DNA from: an uncultured Lachnospiraceae bacterium
Lineage (GTDB): Bacteria > Bacillota > Clostridia > Lachnospirales > Lachnospiraceae
DNA: 64,000 bases
NCBI GenBank assembly: GCA_910577045.1
Contig: CAJTLB010000001.1
Location: 124,001-188,000, forward strand
Direction: 5' to 3'
In this document: piece by piece, positions 37,336 through 46,685 of the stretch
How the letters are laid out: each line of letters begins with the position of its first letter
Numbering within the stretch: the stretch's first letter is position 1
Program-made: the position numbers and the translations under genes
The notes under the pieces: generated by a model
The model's input: only the letters and a program-made list of their open reading frames with translations
The model's database searches: none
What the model was told of the DNA's origin: nothing

Positions 37336-37351
37336 GCTAAGGAGGTGGCAT

Positions 37352-38089
37352 ATGTTATCTGATATTGTAAAGCCAGGGGATAAAGTCGAGGTAACTTTGG
37401 CAGATTCTAGTGAAAATATTGAAAAAAATGAAAAAATAAAAACCTATTTTAGTAAAATATATGATATAATGGAAGAAGATAAACTGAAAATTGCCATGCC
37501 AGTAGATGGAACAAAGCTTTTTGTTTTGGAGTTTGAACAAAAATATGAGTTATGTATCTTTACCTCTTATGGAATGTTTAAGTGTGGAGTGAAATTGGTA
37601 GAACGGTATAAGGAAGAAAACCTTTTTGTTGCTGTAGTAGAACTTTATACTGCTCTTCAAAAATTCCAGAGAAGGCGTTATTATCGCTTACAGTGTAATA
37701 TTGAGTTACAGTACCGAATTTTAACAGAGAAAGAAACGCATCTTTTGCTAAATGAGAAAATTCCGGCAGAATATCATTATTCGTTGATAAGTAAAGGGCA
37801 GATTCAGGGAATTACATTAGATATTAGCGGAGGTGGGATACGTTTTATATCAGAGGTTGAAAATGCTAAGGGTTCCCATATGTTGATTGAATTCAATGTT
37901 CCAATTGGGAATGAAATGAAATATTTTTCTGTTGTAGCGGTTCAGGTAGATTCAAAAAAGCTGCCAAATAGAGAACATACATATGAGCATCGTGTTCAGT
38001 TTGAAAATATTACAAAAAAGGAAAGGGAAGACCTGATAAAGTTTATTTTTGAAGAGGAAAGACGTTTCAGAAAAAATGAAAAGGGTTGA
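37352..38089 (+). CDS. YcgR-like PilZ domain protein, c-di-GMP receptor
   Basis: Likely c-di-GMP-dependent brake or modulator of motility. An N-terminal YcgR-like domain (about 1-100) precedes a PilZ domain with the arginine motif RRRYYR near 107 and DISGGGIRF near 156, so both nucleotide-binding motifs are intact. Located between flhG and cheB. AAGGAGGTGG precedes the ATG. 245 aa. Confidence 0.9.
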   Translation: MLSDIVKPGDKVEVTLADSSENIEKNEKIKTYFSKIYDIMEEDKLKIAMPVDGTKLFVLEFEQKYELCIFTSYGMFKCGVKLVERYKEENLFVAVVELYTALQKFQRRRYYRLQCNIELQYRILTEKETHLLLNEKIPAEYHYSLISKGQIQGITLDISGGGIRFISEVENAKGSHMLIEFNVPIGNEMKYFSVVAVQVDSKKLPNREHTYEHRVQFENITKKEREDLIKFIFEEERRFRKNEKG

Positions 38090-38093
38090 CAAC

Positions 38094-39194
38094 ATGAAAA
38101 AAAATATATTAGTTGTAGATGATTCAGCTTTAATGAGAAGAATATTAGTAGATGCAATTAATGCAGATCCCCGGTTTACAGTACGGGATATAGCATCGGA
38201 CGGGGAGGAAGGGTTAAAGCTTTTATTGAATTCTCCAAGTTTATATGATGCTGTTTTACTAGATATTTATATGCCGAAGATGACAGGGCTGGAGCTGTTA
38301 GAAGAACTAGAAAAACATAAAGAAGTAACCTCAAGGGTGGTAATTTGTAGTACGAGGGCAGACGAGAGTGCAAAGGAGACTATGACAGCACTAGAACATG
38401 GGGCCTTTGATTTTATTAAGAAGCCAGATAATCTAATTCAGGCAAGGGGAAGCCTGTTTCGTGATAATCTTATGGCGGTTCTGGAAGTGGCGGCAGAGGC
38501 AAAGAGTGCAGAAGTTAAAAAATTAGCCGAGCAAAAAGTAGTAAGGCCTGTGGTTTCTGTGAGGCAGCAGGTAACACCTCCACCACCTTCTATTGAAAAA
38601 GTACCACCTAAAAAGGGAACCGGAAATAAGATTATTGCACTTGCATGTTCTACAGGAGGACCAAAAACATTACAGTCTGTAATTCCTTATCTGCCGAAGG
38701 ATTTAGATGCGCCTATGGTGCTTGTCCAGCATATGCCAGCAGGATTTACAAATTCATTGGCAGAACGGTTAAATGATATGAGCAAGATCCAGGTAAAGGA
38801 GGCAATAAATGGGGAAATCCTTGTGAAAGGGACGGTCTATATTGCACCTGGCGGGAAACATTTAAAGGTAGTAGGTACAACACCTAAAATAGAAATTTCT
38901 GACGAGCCGCCAAGAGATGCTTTAAAACCATGTGCCAATATTATGTATGAATCTCTAGTAGATTCAAAATATGATGAGATTGTTTGTGTAGTATTGACAG
39001 GCATGGGGGCAGATGGAACAGTGGGGATTCAAGCATTGAAACAAAAAAAGAAAATATATGTAATTGCACAAGATGAAGCAACCAGTGTAGTATATGGTAT
39101 GCCTAAGATGGTAGCTCGTGCAGGATTAACAGATGAGATATTACCGGTAACTGAGATTGCCGATACAATAACGAAGAAAGTAGGTGTACAATAG
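38094..39194 (+). CDS. cheB: Chemotaxis methylesterase CheB
   Basis: Removes methyl groups from, or deamidates, receptors. Receiver domain with Asp57 in LLDIYMP; a linker with Pro-rich stretch; methylesterase domain with catalytic Ser in ACSTGGP, His in VQHMPAGF and Asp in TGMGADG. The ATG at 38094 follows AAAAGGG by 8 bases; it lies 4 bp after the PilZ gene. No cheR is present in the window. 366 aa. Confidence 0.96.
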   Translation: MKKNILVVDDSALMRRILVDAINADPRFTVRDIASDGEEGLKLLLNSPSLYDAVLLDIYMPKMTGLELLEELEKHKEVTSRVVICSTRADESAKETMTALEHGAFDFIKKPDNLIQARGSLFRDNLMAVLEVAAEAKSAEVKKLAEQKVVRPVVSVRQQVTPPPPSIEKVPPKKGTGNKIIALACSTGGPKTLQSVIPYLPKDLDAPMVLVQHMPAGFTNSLAERLNDMSKIQVKEAINGEILVKGTVYIAPGGKHLKVVGTTPKIEISDEPPRDALKPCANIMYESLVDSKYDEIVCVVLTGMGADGTVGIQALKQKKKIYVIAQDEATSVVYGMPKMVARAGLTDEILPVTEIADTITKKVGVQ

Positions 39195-39195
39195 C

Positions 39196-41277
39196 ATGGA
39201 TGTGAGCCAGTATTTAGAGATTTTTATTGATGAAACAAAGGAGCATTTGGAAAGTCTGAATACCCGTGTTCTGGAGCTGGAAAAAGATCCAAATAACAGC
39301 GACACAATCAATGAGATATTCCGTGCAGCACATTCTTTAAAGGGAATGGCAGGGACAATGGGATATAAGCGGATGCAGAGGCTGACACATGATATGGAGA
39401 ATGTATTCTCAGAAGTACGGTCCGGAAAAATGGCAGTATCGGCAGAGCTTGTAGATATTGTATTTCAGTGTTTGGATGCGTTGGAGGAATATTTAACCTG
39501 TATCACAGAAACCGCTGATGAAGGTACAAATGATAATGAGCCAATTATTTCAAGGTTAAATGCTGTATTAAAAGGAGAAACAGCAGTTCCTGCTGCCCCA
39601 AAGGAGAAAACAAATGCTTCTACAGAGGAGAAAAAAGAAGCTTCACAACAGGCAGATTTCCGTGCTGTTGTATTAAAGGATTTTGAAATTACAGCAGCAA
39701 AAGAAGCAATTAATAAGGGAATGAATTTTTATGGATTGACAGTGCAGGTTGAAGAAAACTGTATTTTAAAATCGGCAAGGGCATTTCTAGTGTTTAAGAA
39801 TTTAGAGCCATTTGGCGAAGTAATCCGTTCAGAGCCCGGAATCCAAGATATTGAAGATGAGAAGTTTGAGTGGAGCTTTAGTTTGTTTATTGTATCAAAA
39901 GAGCCTATCCAGAAAATTTTAGATGCCATTTTAAATGTGTCTGAAATAAAATCAGCAGTTGGAGAAGAGATTTCTTTAGAAGAAAAACCAGAAGCCCCTG
40001 AAGAAAAATTAGAAAAAGAAGTAGTTCCTGTTTCAGAAGAGAAACCTGTTACAGAAACAAAAGAACAAGCAACAAAACCTGCTGCACAGAAACCACAACA
40101 GGCAAATAACAATGGAAAGCCAGTTGTAAACCGTTCTGTTAGAGTAGATATTGACAAGTTAGATGTATTAATGAATCTGGTAAGTGAATTAATTACAGCA
40201 AAAAATGGCATAGTATCTGTTAGTGACAGTGATAAGGATGATGCAGCACAACAAATTCGGGAGCAAGTGGAATATTTGGAAAGCATTACAACAAGCCTTC
40301 ATGAATCTGTAATGAAAGTGCGTATGGTGCCTATTGAGAGCGTAGTTAGCAGATTTCCGCGTATGGTGCGGGATTTAAGCAAAAAACTGGATAAGAAAAT
40401 GGAACTCTATATGACGGGAGAGGATACGGAATTAGACCGGACAGTTATTGATGAAATTGGAGATCCATTAATGCACATCCTTCGAAATTCTGCAGATCAT
40501 GGGATTGAGTCAAAAGAACTTCGTTTAGAAAGAGGAAAGCCAGAGGCAGGTTCCATTTACCTAGATGCTTATCAAGATGGGAACAATGTTGTAATCGAAG
40601 TACGAGATGATGGAAACGGGATTGACGTAGAGAGGGTAAGAAATAAAGCAATAGAAAAAGGGACCATTACAAAGGAACAAGCAAATAATATGGATGATAA
40701 AGCGATTATTGATTTGTTGTTCCGGCCAAGTTTTTCTACAGCAGAGAAGATTTCTGATGTATCTGGCCGTGGAGTTGGGTTAGATGTAGTAAAGACAAAA
40801 ATTGAAGGTCTTGGCGGTGATATAGAGGTCCATACAGAACTGGGGGAAGGAAGTACATTTATTATCCGATTACCTCTTACATTAGCAATTATTCAAGCGT
40901 TAATGGTAACATTAGGAGATGAAAAATATGCGATTCCATTAAGCACTATTCAGACAATTGAAGATATTCCTATTAGTGATATTAAATATGTAAGAGGAAA
41001 AGAAGTAATTAGCATACGTGAAAATGTAATTCCAATTATTCGTTTAAGAGAGATATTAGATGTAACAGAAACACATGAATCTCAAGATTTAATTGTTGTT
41101 ATTATTCAAAAGGGTGATAAAAAAGCAGGGCTTGTAGTGGATCAGTTAATTGGGCAACAGGAAATTGTAATTAAATCACTTGGTAAGCATTTGAATAATA
41201 ATAAGCTTTTAAGTGGGGCTACAATTCTTGGAGATGGCGAAGTAGCACTAATTCTGGATGTAAATACATTACTGTAA
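39196..41277 (+). CDS. cheA: Chemotaxis histidine kinase CheA
   Basis: Central chemotaxis kinase. HPt domain with phospho-His46 in RAAHSLKGMAG; a CheY/CheB-binding P2 domain near 150-260; an acidic/Gln linker; dimerisation helices; ATPase domain with HILRNSADHGIE, DDGNGID and GRGVGLDVVK; and a CheW-like C-terminus. The ATG at 39196 lies one base after the cheB stop. 693 aa. Confidence 0.97.
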   Translation: MDVSQYLEIFIDETKEHLESLNTRVLELEKDPNNSDTINEIFRAAHSLKGMAGTMGYKRMQRLTHDMENVFSEVRSGKMAVSAELVDIVFQCLDALEEYLTCITETADEGTNDNEPIISRLNAVLKGETAVPAAPKEKTNASTEEKKEASQQADFRAVVLKDFEITAAKEAINKGMNFYGLTVQVEENCILKSARAFLVFKNLEPFGEVIRSEPGIQDIEDEKFEWSFSLFIVSKEPIQKILDAILNVSEIKSAVGEEISLEEKPEAPEEKLEKEVVPVSEEKPVTETKEQATKPAAQKPQQANNNGKPVVNRSVRVDIDKLDVLMNLVSELITAKNGIVSVSDSDKDDAAQQIREQVEYLESITTSLHESVMKVRMVPIESVVSRFPRMVRDLSKKLDKKMELYMTGEDTELDRTVIDEIGDPLMHILRNSADHGIESKELRLERGKPEAGSIYLDAYQDGNNVVIEVRDDGNGIDVERVRNKAIEKGTITKEQANNMDDKAIIDLLFRPSFSTAEKISDVSGRGVGLDVVKTKIEGLGGDIEVHTELGEGSTFIIRLPLTLAIIQALMVTLGDEKYAIPLSTIQTIEDIPISDIKYVRGKEVISIRENVIPIIRLREILDVTETHESQDLIVVIIQKGDKKAGLVVDQLIGQQEIVIKSLGKHLNNNKLLSGATILGDGEVALILDVNTLL

Positions 41278-41292
41278 AGGGAGGTGACTGAT

Positions 41293-41763
41293 ATGGAAGA
41301 GTTAAGATACGAGTTAGAGGGAGAGAAGAAACTAGAAGTAACACAATTTATCGTCACCAAAATTGGAAATGAACAGTATGGTATTGATATTAAGTATGTA
41401 GACAATATTGTCCGTATGCAGAAAATAACAAGAGTGCCAAAGGCACCTCATTATTATAAAGGTGTTATTAATTTGCGTGGTGAAATTATACCAGTTATGA
41501 GCTTAAGGCTTAAGTTTGATTTAGAAGAAATAGCTGAAACAAAAGATTTTCGTATTATTATAATAAAGACTGATAAATCAAATTCTGTCGGTGTGGTTGT
41601 GGATTCTGTAAGCGAAGTAGTTTCACTGGATGAAGAACATATGGAGAAAACAACAGTGGATGGGAATGACAGTAGGATGCAATACATAGCAATGTTAGGA
41701 AAATATGAAGAAACATTAATTTCTATTGTCAATGTGGAGAGCTTGATCACAGAAAAGGAATAG
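41293..41763 (+). CDS. cheW: Chemotaxis coupling protein CheW
   Basis: Links CheA to receptors. The SH3-like CheW domain is complete (QYGIDIKYVDNIVRMQKITR; YYKGVINLRGEIIPVMSLRL). GGGAGGTGA precedes the ATG at 41293; the GTG at 41284 overlaps that site and is unlikely. 156 aa. Confidence 0.95.
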   Translation: MEELRYELEGEKKLEVTQFIVTKIGNEQYGIDIKYVDNIVRMQKITRVPKAPHYYKGVINLRGEIIPVMSLRLKFDLEEIAETKDFRIIIIKTDKSNSVGVVVDSVSEVVSLDEEHMEKTTVDGNDSRMQYIAMLGKYEETLISIVNVESLITEKE

Positions 41764-41770
41764 AGGTAAT

Positions 41771-42364
41771 ATGAACGATATTCATTTAGACGTATTGCGT
41801 GAAATAGGAAATATAGGAGCTGGGAATGCAACAACCGCCCTTGCAAAGCTAGTAAATGCCAAAATAGATATGAAGGTGCCAAGAGTGGCATTAGTGGATT
41901 TTCCACACCTTTCCACTACAATAGGGAATGAAGAGGAACTTATGGTAGCGGTTTTGGTTACTTTATCTGTTGATATTAATGGCATGATGATGTTTATGAT
42001 GGATAAGAAATCAGCAAAATTCCTAATTGAGCAGATGCTTGCTGGAAGTGGGATGGAAGTAAGTGAAGAATTTGGGGATATGGAAATGTCAGTAATTGGT
42101 GAGATAGGGAATATTATTTCTGGTTCTTACTTAACCGCACTGTCTTCTCTATTAAATATGAATATTGATATGTCAGTCCCATATATGGCTATTGATATGG
42201 CGGCAGCTATTATTAGTGTACCAGCGATTGAATTTGGCAAAATAGGAGATGAAGTTTTGCTAATACAGACAGATTTTGGCGATGATTTTGATGTGAATGG
42301 TTATTTCATTCTAATACCGGAGTTGGAATCTTACGGTAAGATTTTATCAGCTTTAGGATTGTAG
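41771..42364 (+). CDS. cheC: CheY-P phosphatase CheC
   Basis: Two phosphatase sites are seen: REIGNIGAGNATTAL near 11 and GEIGNIISGSYLTAL near 110. CheC usually acts together with CheD, which follows directly. 197 aa is standard. Confidence 0.95.
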   Translation: MNDIHLDVLREIGNIGAGNATTALAKLVNAKIDMKVPRVALVDFPHLSTTIGNEEELMVAVLVTLSVDINGMMMFMMDKKSAKFLIEQMLAGSGMEVSEEFGDMEMSVIGEIGNIISGSYLTALSSLLNMNIDMSVPYMAIDMAAAIISVPAIEFGKIGDEVLLIQTDFGDDFDVNGYFILIPELESYGKILSALGL

Positions 42365-42373
42365 GTGATTGTA

Positions 42374-42862
42374 TTGGGAACTGTAGTAAAAGTTGGAATG
42401 GCAGATTTAAAGGTCTGCAAAGAACCGGATTCTCTTACTACGCTTGGCTTGGGTTCTTGTGTTGGCATTTGTTTATATGACCCTGTTACAAAGGTTAGTG
42501 GGATGGCACATATTATGCTTCCAGATAGTAAACAGATTAGCCGTGACAAAAACCCAGCAAAGTATGCTGATACAGGAATTAATTTGTTGATTAGCCAAAT
42601 GGTGGCTTTAGGGGCAAATAAAAGCCGGTTAAAGGCAAAGATTGCGGGAGGTGCGCAGATGTTTGCTTTTAATGCGGCAGCGGAGAGCTTGGGGAGAGTT
42701 GGAGACAGAAATGTAGAAGCTGTAAAAGCGAACCTTGCAGCTCTCCGAATTCCAATTATCGCAGAAGATACTGGTTTAAATTATGGACGGACCATAGAGT
42801 TTTTTTCAGCAGATGGTTCTTTGCTTATTAAATCAGTTGGAAAACCTTTAAAAACGATATAG
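42374..42862 (+). CDS. cheD: Chemoreceptor glutamine deamidase CheD
   Basis: Deamidates receptor glutamines and stimulates CheC. The catalytic residues Thr23, Cys29 (GLGSCVG) and His46 (GMAHIM) keep the spacing known for CheD. The start chosen is TTG 42374: TAGGTGA lies 5 bases upstream and the protein opens MGTVVKVGMADL. GTG 42365 is the alternative. 162 aa. Confidence 0.93.
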   Translation: MGTVVKVGMADLKVCKEPDSLTTLGLGSCVGICLYDPVTKVSGMAHIMLPDSKQISRDKNPAKYADTGINLLISQMVALGANKSRLKAKIAGGAQMFAFNAAAESLGRVGDRNVEAVKANLAALRIPIIAEDTGLNYGRTIEFFSADGSLLIKSVGKPLKTI

Positions 42863-42876
42863 TGGGGATTACGGGG

Positions 42877-43185
42877 ATGAAAAAGGTAAAAGCAATTCCT
42901 GCGATTGTAATGTTGGTAGCAGGAGTAATAACTTGTTTGTTTTCAATGAAAAAGATGCGTTATGCAGCATTGGATTCTTTAATTATGCTTTTAGCAGTAT
43001 TGGTGATTTTTTATCTAATTGGAAGTATTGCAAGAATGATTATTTCTAGTATTCTTAAAAAAGTAAAGGAAGAAGAGGAAGCAAGGCTGCGGGAAGAAGA
43101 GCTTTTGAAAAAACAACAGGAAGAAGAGGAGCAGGAAGGACAGGAAGAGCAAGAAGAGGCAGCTTTAGAAGAGGAAGCGTTGTAA
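42877..43185 (+). CDS. Small membrane protein of unknown function in the che region
   Basis: Not recognised by name. About 102 aa with two predicted membrane helices (about 5-22 and 33-55) and a highly charged Glu/Gln/Lys coiled-coil tail (KKVKEEEEARLREEELLKKQ). Lies between cheD and fliA, so is likely motility-linked. The ATG at 42877 has GGGG about 8 bases before it; a GTG at 42862 overlapping the cheD stop is possible. Confidence 0.7.
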   Translation: MKKVKAIPAIVMLVAGVITCLFSMKKMRYAALDSLIMLLAVLVIFYLIGSIARMIISSILKKVKEEEEARLREEELLKKQQEEEEQEGQEEQEEAALEEEAL

Positions 43186-43230
43186 GTTTAGAAGACTGGA
43201 TAAAACAACCGACCCGGAGGTGACATAAGC

Positions 43231-43992
43231 TTGGACGAAAATCAAAAAAACAGACTCTGGGAGTCCTATACAGAAACAGGGTCAGCCGATATTAGAGAAA
43301 CTCTAATAGTGGAATATGCCCCGTTAGTAAAGATTATAGCTGGAAGGCTTAGCATGTACCTTGGCTATAATGTAGAATATGAGGATTTAGTCAGTTATGG
43401 AATATTTGGATTGATTGATGCCATAGATAAGTTTGATTATGGAAAGGGAATTAAATTTGAAACCTATGCCAGCCTTCGTATCCGAGGGGCTATTTTGGAT
43501 CAAATTAGAAAAATGGATTGGATTCCACGAACTCTAAGACAGAAACAAAAGAAAATGGATGCAGCACTTTTAAAGTTGGAAAAAGAGCTTGGACGGCCTG
43601 CTACAGATGAAGAAGTAGCAGCAGAACTAGGAATTAGTATAGATGAATTTTACAACTGGGAAGGGCAAAGCCAGGCATCAGGGCTTGTTTCTTTGGATGA
43701 GTGTTTAGAGCAAGGGACAGAGATATATACTTCTTCTAACCAACCAATGAAAAGCCCAGAGGAAGTTGTAGAAAAAAAGGAATTAAAAGAAATGTTAAAA
43801 TCTGCATTGGAGGTTTTAACAGAAAAGGAAAAGAAAGTAGTTTTGCTGTATTATTATGAAGAACTGACTTTAAAAGAAATCAGCACCATTATGGAGGTGT
43901 CTGAATCTAGAGTTTCTCAGCTTCATACAAAAGCATTGCAGAAAATGAAAGTGAAGTTGGGAGGGCAGTTTGGTATCTTATATGGGGTTTAA
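43231..43992 (+). CDS. fliA: Flagellar sigma factor FliA (sigma-28/SigD)
   Basis: Directs RNA polymerase to late flagellar and chemotaxis promoters. Region 2 (VEYEDLVSYGIFGLIDAIDK, FETYASLRIRGAILDQIRK), region 3 (RPATDEEVAAELGI) and region 4 (LTEKEKKVVLLYYYEELTLK, VSESRVSQLHTKAL) are complete in 253 aa. TTG start with CGGAGGTGA upstream. No flgM is seen in the window. Confidence 0.96.
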   Translation: MDENQKNRLWESYTETGSADIRETLIVEYAPLVKIIAGRLSMYLGYNVEYEDLVSYGIFGLIDAIDKFDYGKGIKFETYASLRIRGAILDQIRKMDWIPRTLRQKQKKMDAALLKLEKELGRPATDEEVAAELGISIDEFYNWEGQSQASGLVSLDECLEQGTEIYTSSNQPMKSPEEVVEKKELKEMLKSALEVLTEKEKKVVLLYYYEELTLKEISTIMEVSESRVSQLHTKALQKMKVKLGGQFGILYGV

Positions 43993-44068
43993 CCTCATGT
44001 TGCATCGGAGGTTATAAGCAGATAGCGAAGCAGATGGTAAATATCTGGTTTGACACGGAGGTCAAAGT

Positions 44069-45664
44069 ATGGACAGAAACGGTTACTTTCAGCTTGTAAT
44101 AAAGACAGGTGGGACATATTTAAAGTTATATCCAGCAGTAGGGGAAGGAGAGCCAATTAAGTTTGAGGAAATTATGAATTACCTGATGAGAAGGCGAATA
44201 TCAGGATATCCTATCCCAGAACTTAATAAAGCTGTAAAAGAAGGCAGGGAGACAGAAGTCAAACTTTTATTAGATACTATTCTTCCAGTGCAGGAAGAGA
44301 TGTATGTAATAATGAGCCAAGATAAAATGCAGGCGACAGCACGTTTTTATCCTCCTAGTAACAATGCACAAAAAATGGATAAGGCAGAAATTCTAAGAGA
44401 TATTAGTTATCAGGGAATTAAATATGGCTTAATTGAAAATTCAATTGATGAATTTGTAAAAAATAGAGAGTATTGTAAGGACTATGTTATTGCATTGGGG
44501 CAGAATGTAGTGGAAGGAACAGATGCAGAGATTACATATCATTTTAATTTAACGCCAAATGCTAGGCCAAAATTAAATGAAGATGGTTCTGTGGATTTTC
44601 ATAAATTAGAGAATATTAATGGTGTAACAGAGGGAATGTTGCTTGCTACATTGACAAAAGAAACACAAGGCACCCCAGGCAGGGATGTATGTGGGGCAGA
44701 AATCAGGCCTCGTACTGTTACAGCAAAACGTCTAGTAGCGGGAAAAAATACATTTTTAAAAAATAATGACACAGAGTTAGTATCAGAAGTAAGTGGGCAT
44801 GTGTTTTTTGATATGGATGGAAGAGTTTCTGTATCAAATATATATGAAATTAAAGGTGACGTAGATACTGCAACAGGTGATATAGATTATGAAGGCGATG
44901 TTGTTATACATGGGAATGTAAGGACGGGGTTTTCTATCTATGCGACAGGTGATGTTGAGATAGATGGTGTAGTAGAAGCTGCAAATATTGTGGCAGGTGG
45001 TAAAATTATTATTAAGCGTGGAATCCAAGGTATGACAAAGGGTACTTTAAAAGCAAGGGGAAATATTTTATGCCGTTTTATTGAGAGTGCTGTAGTAATA
45101 GCTGGGGGTTCGATTGAAGCAGATGCAATTATGCACAGTAAAGTGTCTGCAAGAGAGGAAATTCATGTTGCTGGAAAGAAGGGGTTAATTGTAGGGGGAT
45201 ATGTAAGGGCTGGAAGAATGATAGAGTCTATGACAATTGGTTCGCCTATGGGTAGTTCGACTTCCTTAGAAGTAGGGAGTGACCCACAGCTTCAAGAACA
45301 GATAAAAAAGTTGGAAGATGAAAGCAAAAGATTAACAGCAGAAGAAAGAAAAATCCGTCAAGTAATTGAAGCTATGAAAGTAAAAAAAGCAAGAGGGCAA
45401 CTTACGCCAGATAGAATGAATATTCTCCAAAAGGCAGCGGTGGATTATGAGGCAGTAAGAAAAAGGATTACAGCAGTAGAAAAGGAATTAGCTTCTTGTT
45501 ATGAACAAACAGATGAAACAGATGGTGCTTGCATAAAAGCACGTAAAACCGTATATTCTGGGGTAAAACTAATGATTGGCGGAGAATTTACAATTACTTC
45601 TACAGAATATCAATTTTGTAAGTTTATTAAGGATTGGCATGAAATTAAAAGAGTGACCTTATAA
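44069..45664 (+). CDS. FapA-like (DUF342) protein
   Basis: Polymer-forming or regulatory protein of unclear function; DUF342 proteins occur widely in Firmicutes flagellar regions. N-terminal globular region to about 240, then a right-handed beta-helix (repeats such as YEGDVVIHGNVRTGFSIYA and GDVEIDGVVEAANIVAGG), then a coiled coil (DPQLQEQIKKLEDESKRLTA) and a short C-terminal domain. 531 aa. GGAGGTC precedes the ATG. A second member begins at 63731. Confidence 0.85.
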   Translation: MDRNGYFQLVIKTGGTYLKLYPAVGEGEPIKFEEIMNYLMRRRISGYPIPELNKAVKEGRETEVKLLLDTILPVQEEMYVIMSQDKMQATARFYPPSNNAQKMDKAEILRDISYQGIKYGLIENSIDEFVKNREYCKDYVIALGQNVVEGTDAEITYHFNLTPNARPKLNEDGSVDFHKLENINGVTEGMLLATLTKETQGTPGRDVCGAEIRPRTVTAKRLVAGKNTFLKNNDTELVSEVSGHVFFDMDGRVSVSNIYEIKGDVDTATGDIDYEGDVVIHGNVRTGFSIYATGDVEIDGVVEAANIVAGGKIIIKRGIQGMTKGTLKARGNILCRFIESAVVIAGGSIEADAIMHSKVSAREEIHVAGKKGLIVGGYVRAGRMIESMTIGSPMGSSTSLEVGSDPQLQEQIKKLEDESKRLTAEERKIRQVIEAMKVKKARGQLTPDRMNILQKAAVDYEAVRKRITAVEKELASCYEQTDETDGACIKARKTVYSGVKLMIGGEFTITSTEYQFCKFIKDWHEIKRVTL

Positions 45665-45693
45665 GTTTTTATAGGGCAGAAAGGTGACAGGTT

Positions 45694-46023
45694 ATGGCTA
45701 TTAGACCAGTAGAGGTGCAAGGCGTAGTACAGCGATCACAAGATATTGGGCAATTAAAACAGAATCAAGATCAAAAACCCATGGTTGATCAATCTAATAT
45801 ACAGGTTCAGATGCATCAGGAAACGAAACATAATATGCAACAAGTATCAAAATTTCAAAATGCAGATAAAAAAGAGAGCCGTTATGATGCAAAAGAAAAG
45901 GGAAATGGGGCATATTTTGGGCATAGAAAAAAACAGGAGAAGCATACTATAGAAGAAGAGGAAGATAATGATTCTGTAATATTAAAATCTGTTCACAAGG
46001 GAAGTTTTGACACAAAGATTTAG
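45694..46023 (+). CDS. Small hydrophilic protein of unknown function
   Basis: Not recognised. 109 aa, very rich in Gln, Lys, Glu and Asn, no membrane segment, probably largely disordered. Reads MAIRPVEVQGVVQRSQDIGQ at the start. AAAGGTGA precedes the ATG. Sits between the FapA-like gene and a membrane-anchored coiled-coil gene in the same direction. Confidence 0.65.
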   Translation: MAIRPVEVQGVVQRSQDIGQLKQNQDQKPMVDQSNIQVQMHQETKHNMQQVSKFQNADKKESRYDAKEKGNGAYFGHRKKQEKHTIEEEEDNDSVILKSVHKGSFDTKI

Positions 46024-46037
46024 GAGAAATTATTGAT

Positions 46038-46685
46038 ATGACAGCATTAGAGGTATGTTTGGTTTTAATAGGGATTACGGCTATTGTAGTTAGCTATTTT
46101 ATATCAGAAAAGGTATCCTATGAAAAACTAGAAGAGGCTGCCAGAAATTTAGTTTTAAGTGAAGAGTCTAAAGAAAAGCTGATAAATCAAACAAAAGAAA
46201 CAGTAAAAAATATTTTGGAAGATATGACAGAAGATATTGCAGGAAAGGCAGAACGAGAATTAGAGAAGCTTTCTAATGAAAAAATAATGTCTGTACATGA
46301 CTATTCTAATACTATTTTAGAAGAGATTAATAAGAACCACAATGAGGTTATGTTCCTTTATAGTATGCTAGATGACAAAGATAAAGAAATTAAAAATACA
46401 GTGCATAAGGTACAGGATACTATAAAATCTATAAGGCGTATGGAGGAAGAATTAGAGGAACAAGAAGCCGTGGCGGAGCCAGAAGGGATTGTGCCAGAGA
46501 TTCAGCCAGAGGAGATATCTATGTTGCTGGATACGGAAGAGAAAGATGATTTAAAGAATAATAATGACATAATTTTACAGCTTCATAAAGAAGGAAAAAG
46601 TAATCTAGAAATAGCTAGGGCTTTGGGCTTGGGGCTTGGTGAAGTAAAATTGGTATTAGATTTATTTCAAGGAGTAATGCCGTGA
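46038..46685 (+). CDS. Membrane-anchored coiled-coil protein with C-terminal HTH-like segment (DUF6115-like)
   Basis: Function unknown. One N-terminal membrane helix (about 4-22), a long charged coiled coil (about 28-145), an acidic linker, and a C-terminal segment ILQLHKEGKSNLEIARALG that resembles the helix-turn-helix of DUF2802-type proteins common near flagellar operons. 215 aa. Ends in GTGA overlap with the next gene. Confidence 0.72.
   Translation: MTALEVCLVLIGITAIVVSYFISEKVSYEKLEEAARNLVLSEESKEKLINQTKETVKNILEDMTEDIAGKAERELEKLSNEKIMSVHDYSNTILEEINKNHNEVMFLYSMLDDKDKEIKNTVHKVQDTIKSIRRMEEELEEQEAVAEPEGIVPEIQPEEISMLLDTEEKDDLKNNNDIILQLHKEGKSNLEIARALGLGLGEVKLVLDLFQGVMP

Noticed and set aside
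39729..40286. Minus-strand frame of 185 codons opposite cheA
   Set aside because: Shadow of the CheA P2 and linker region; composition is typical of antisense frames.
43993..44068. Possible sigma-28 promoter before the FapA-like gene
   Set aside because: No TAAA-N15-CCGATAT-like pattern was found; the gap is short and looks like operon spacing.
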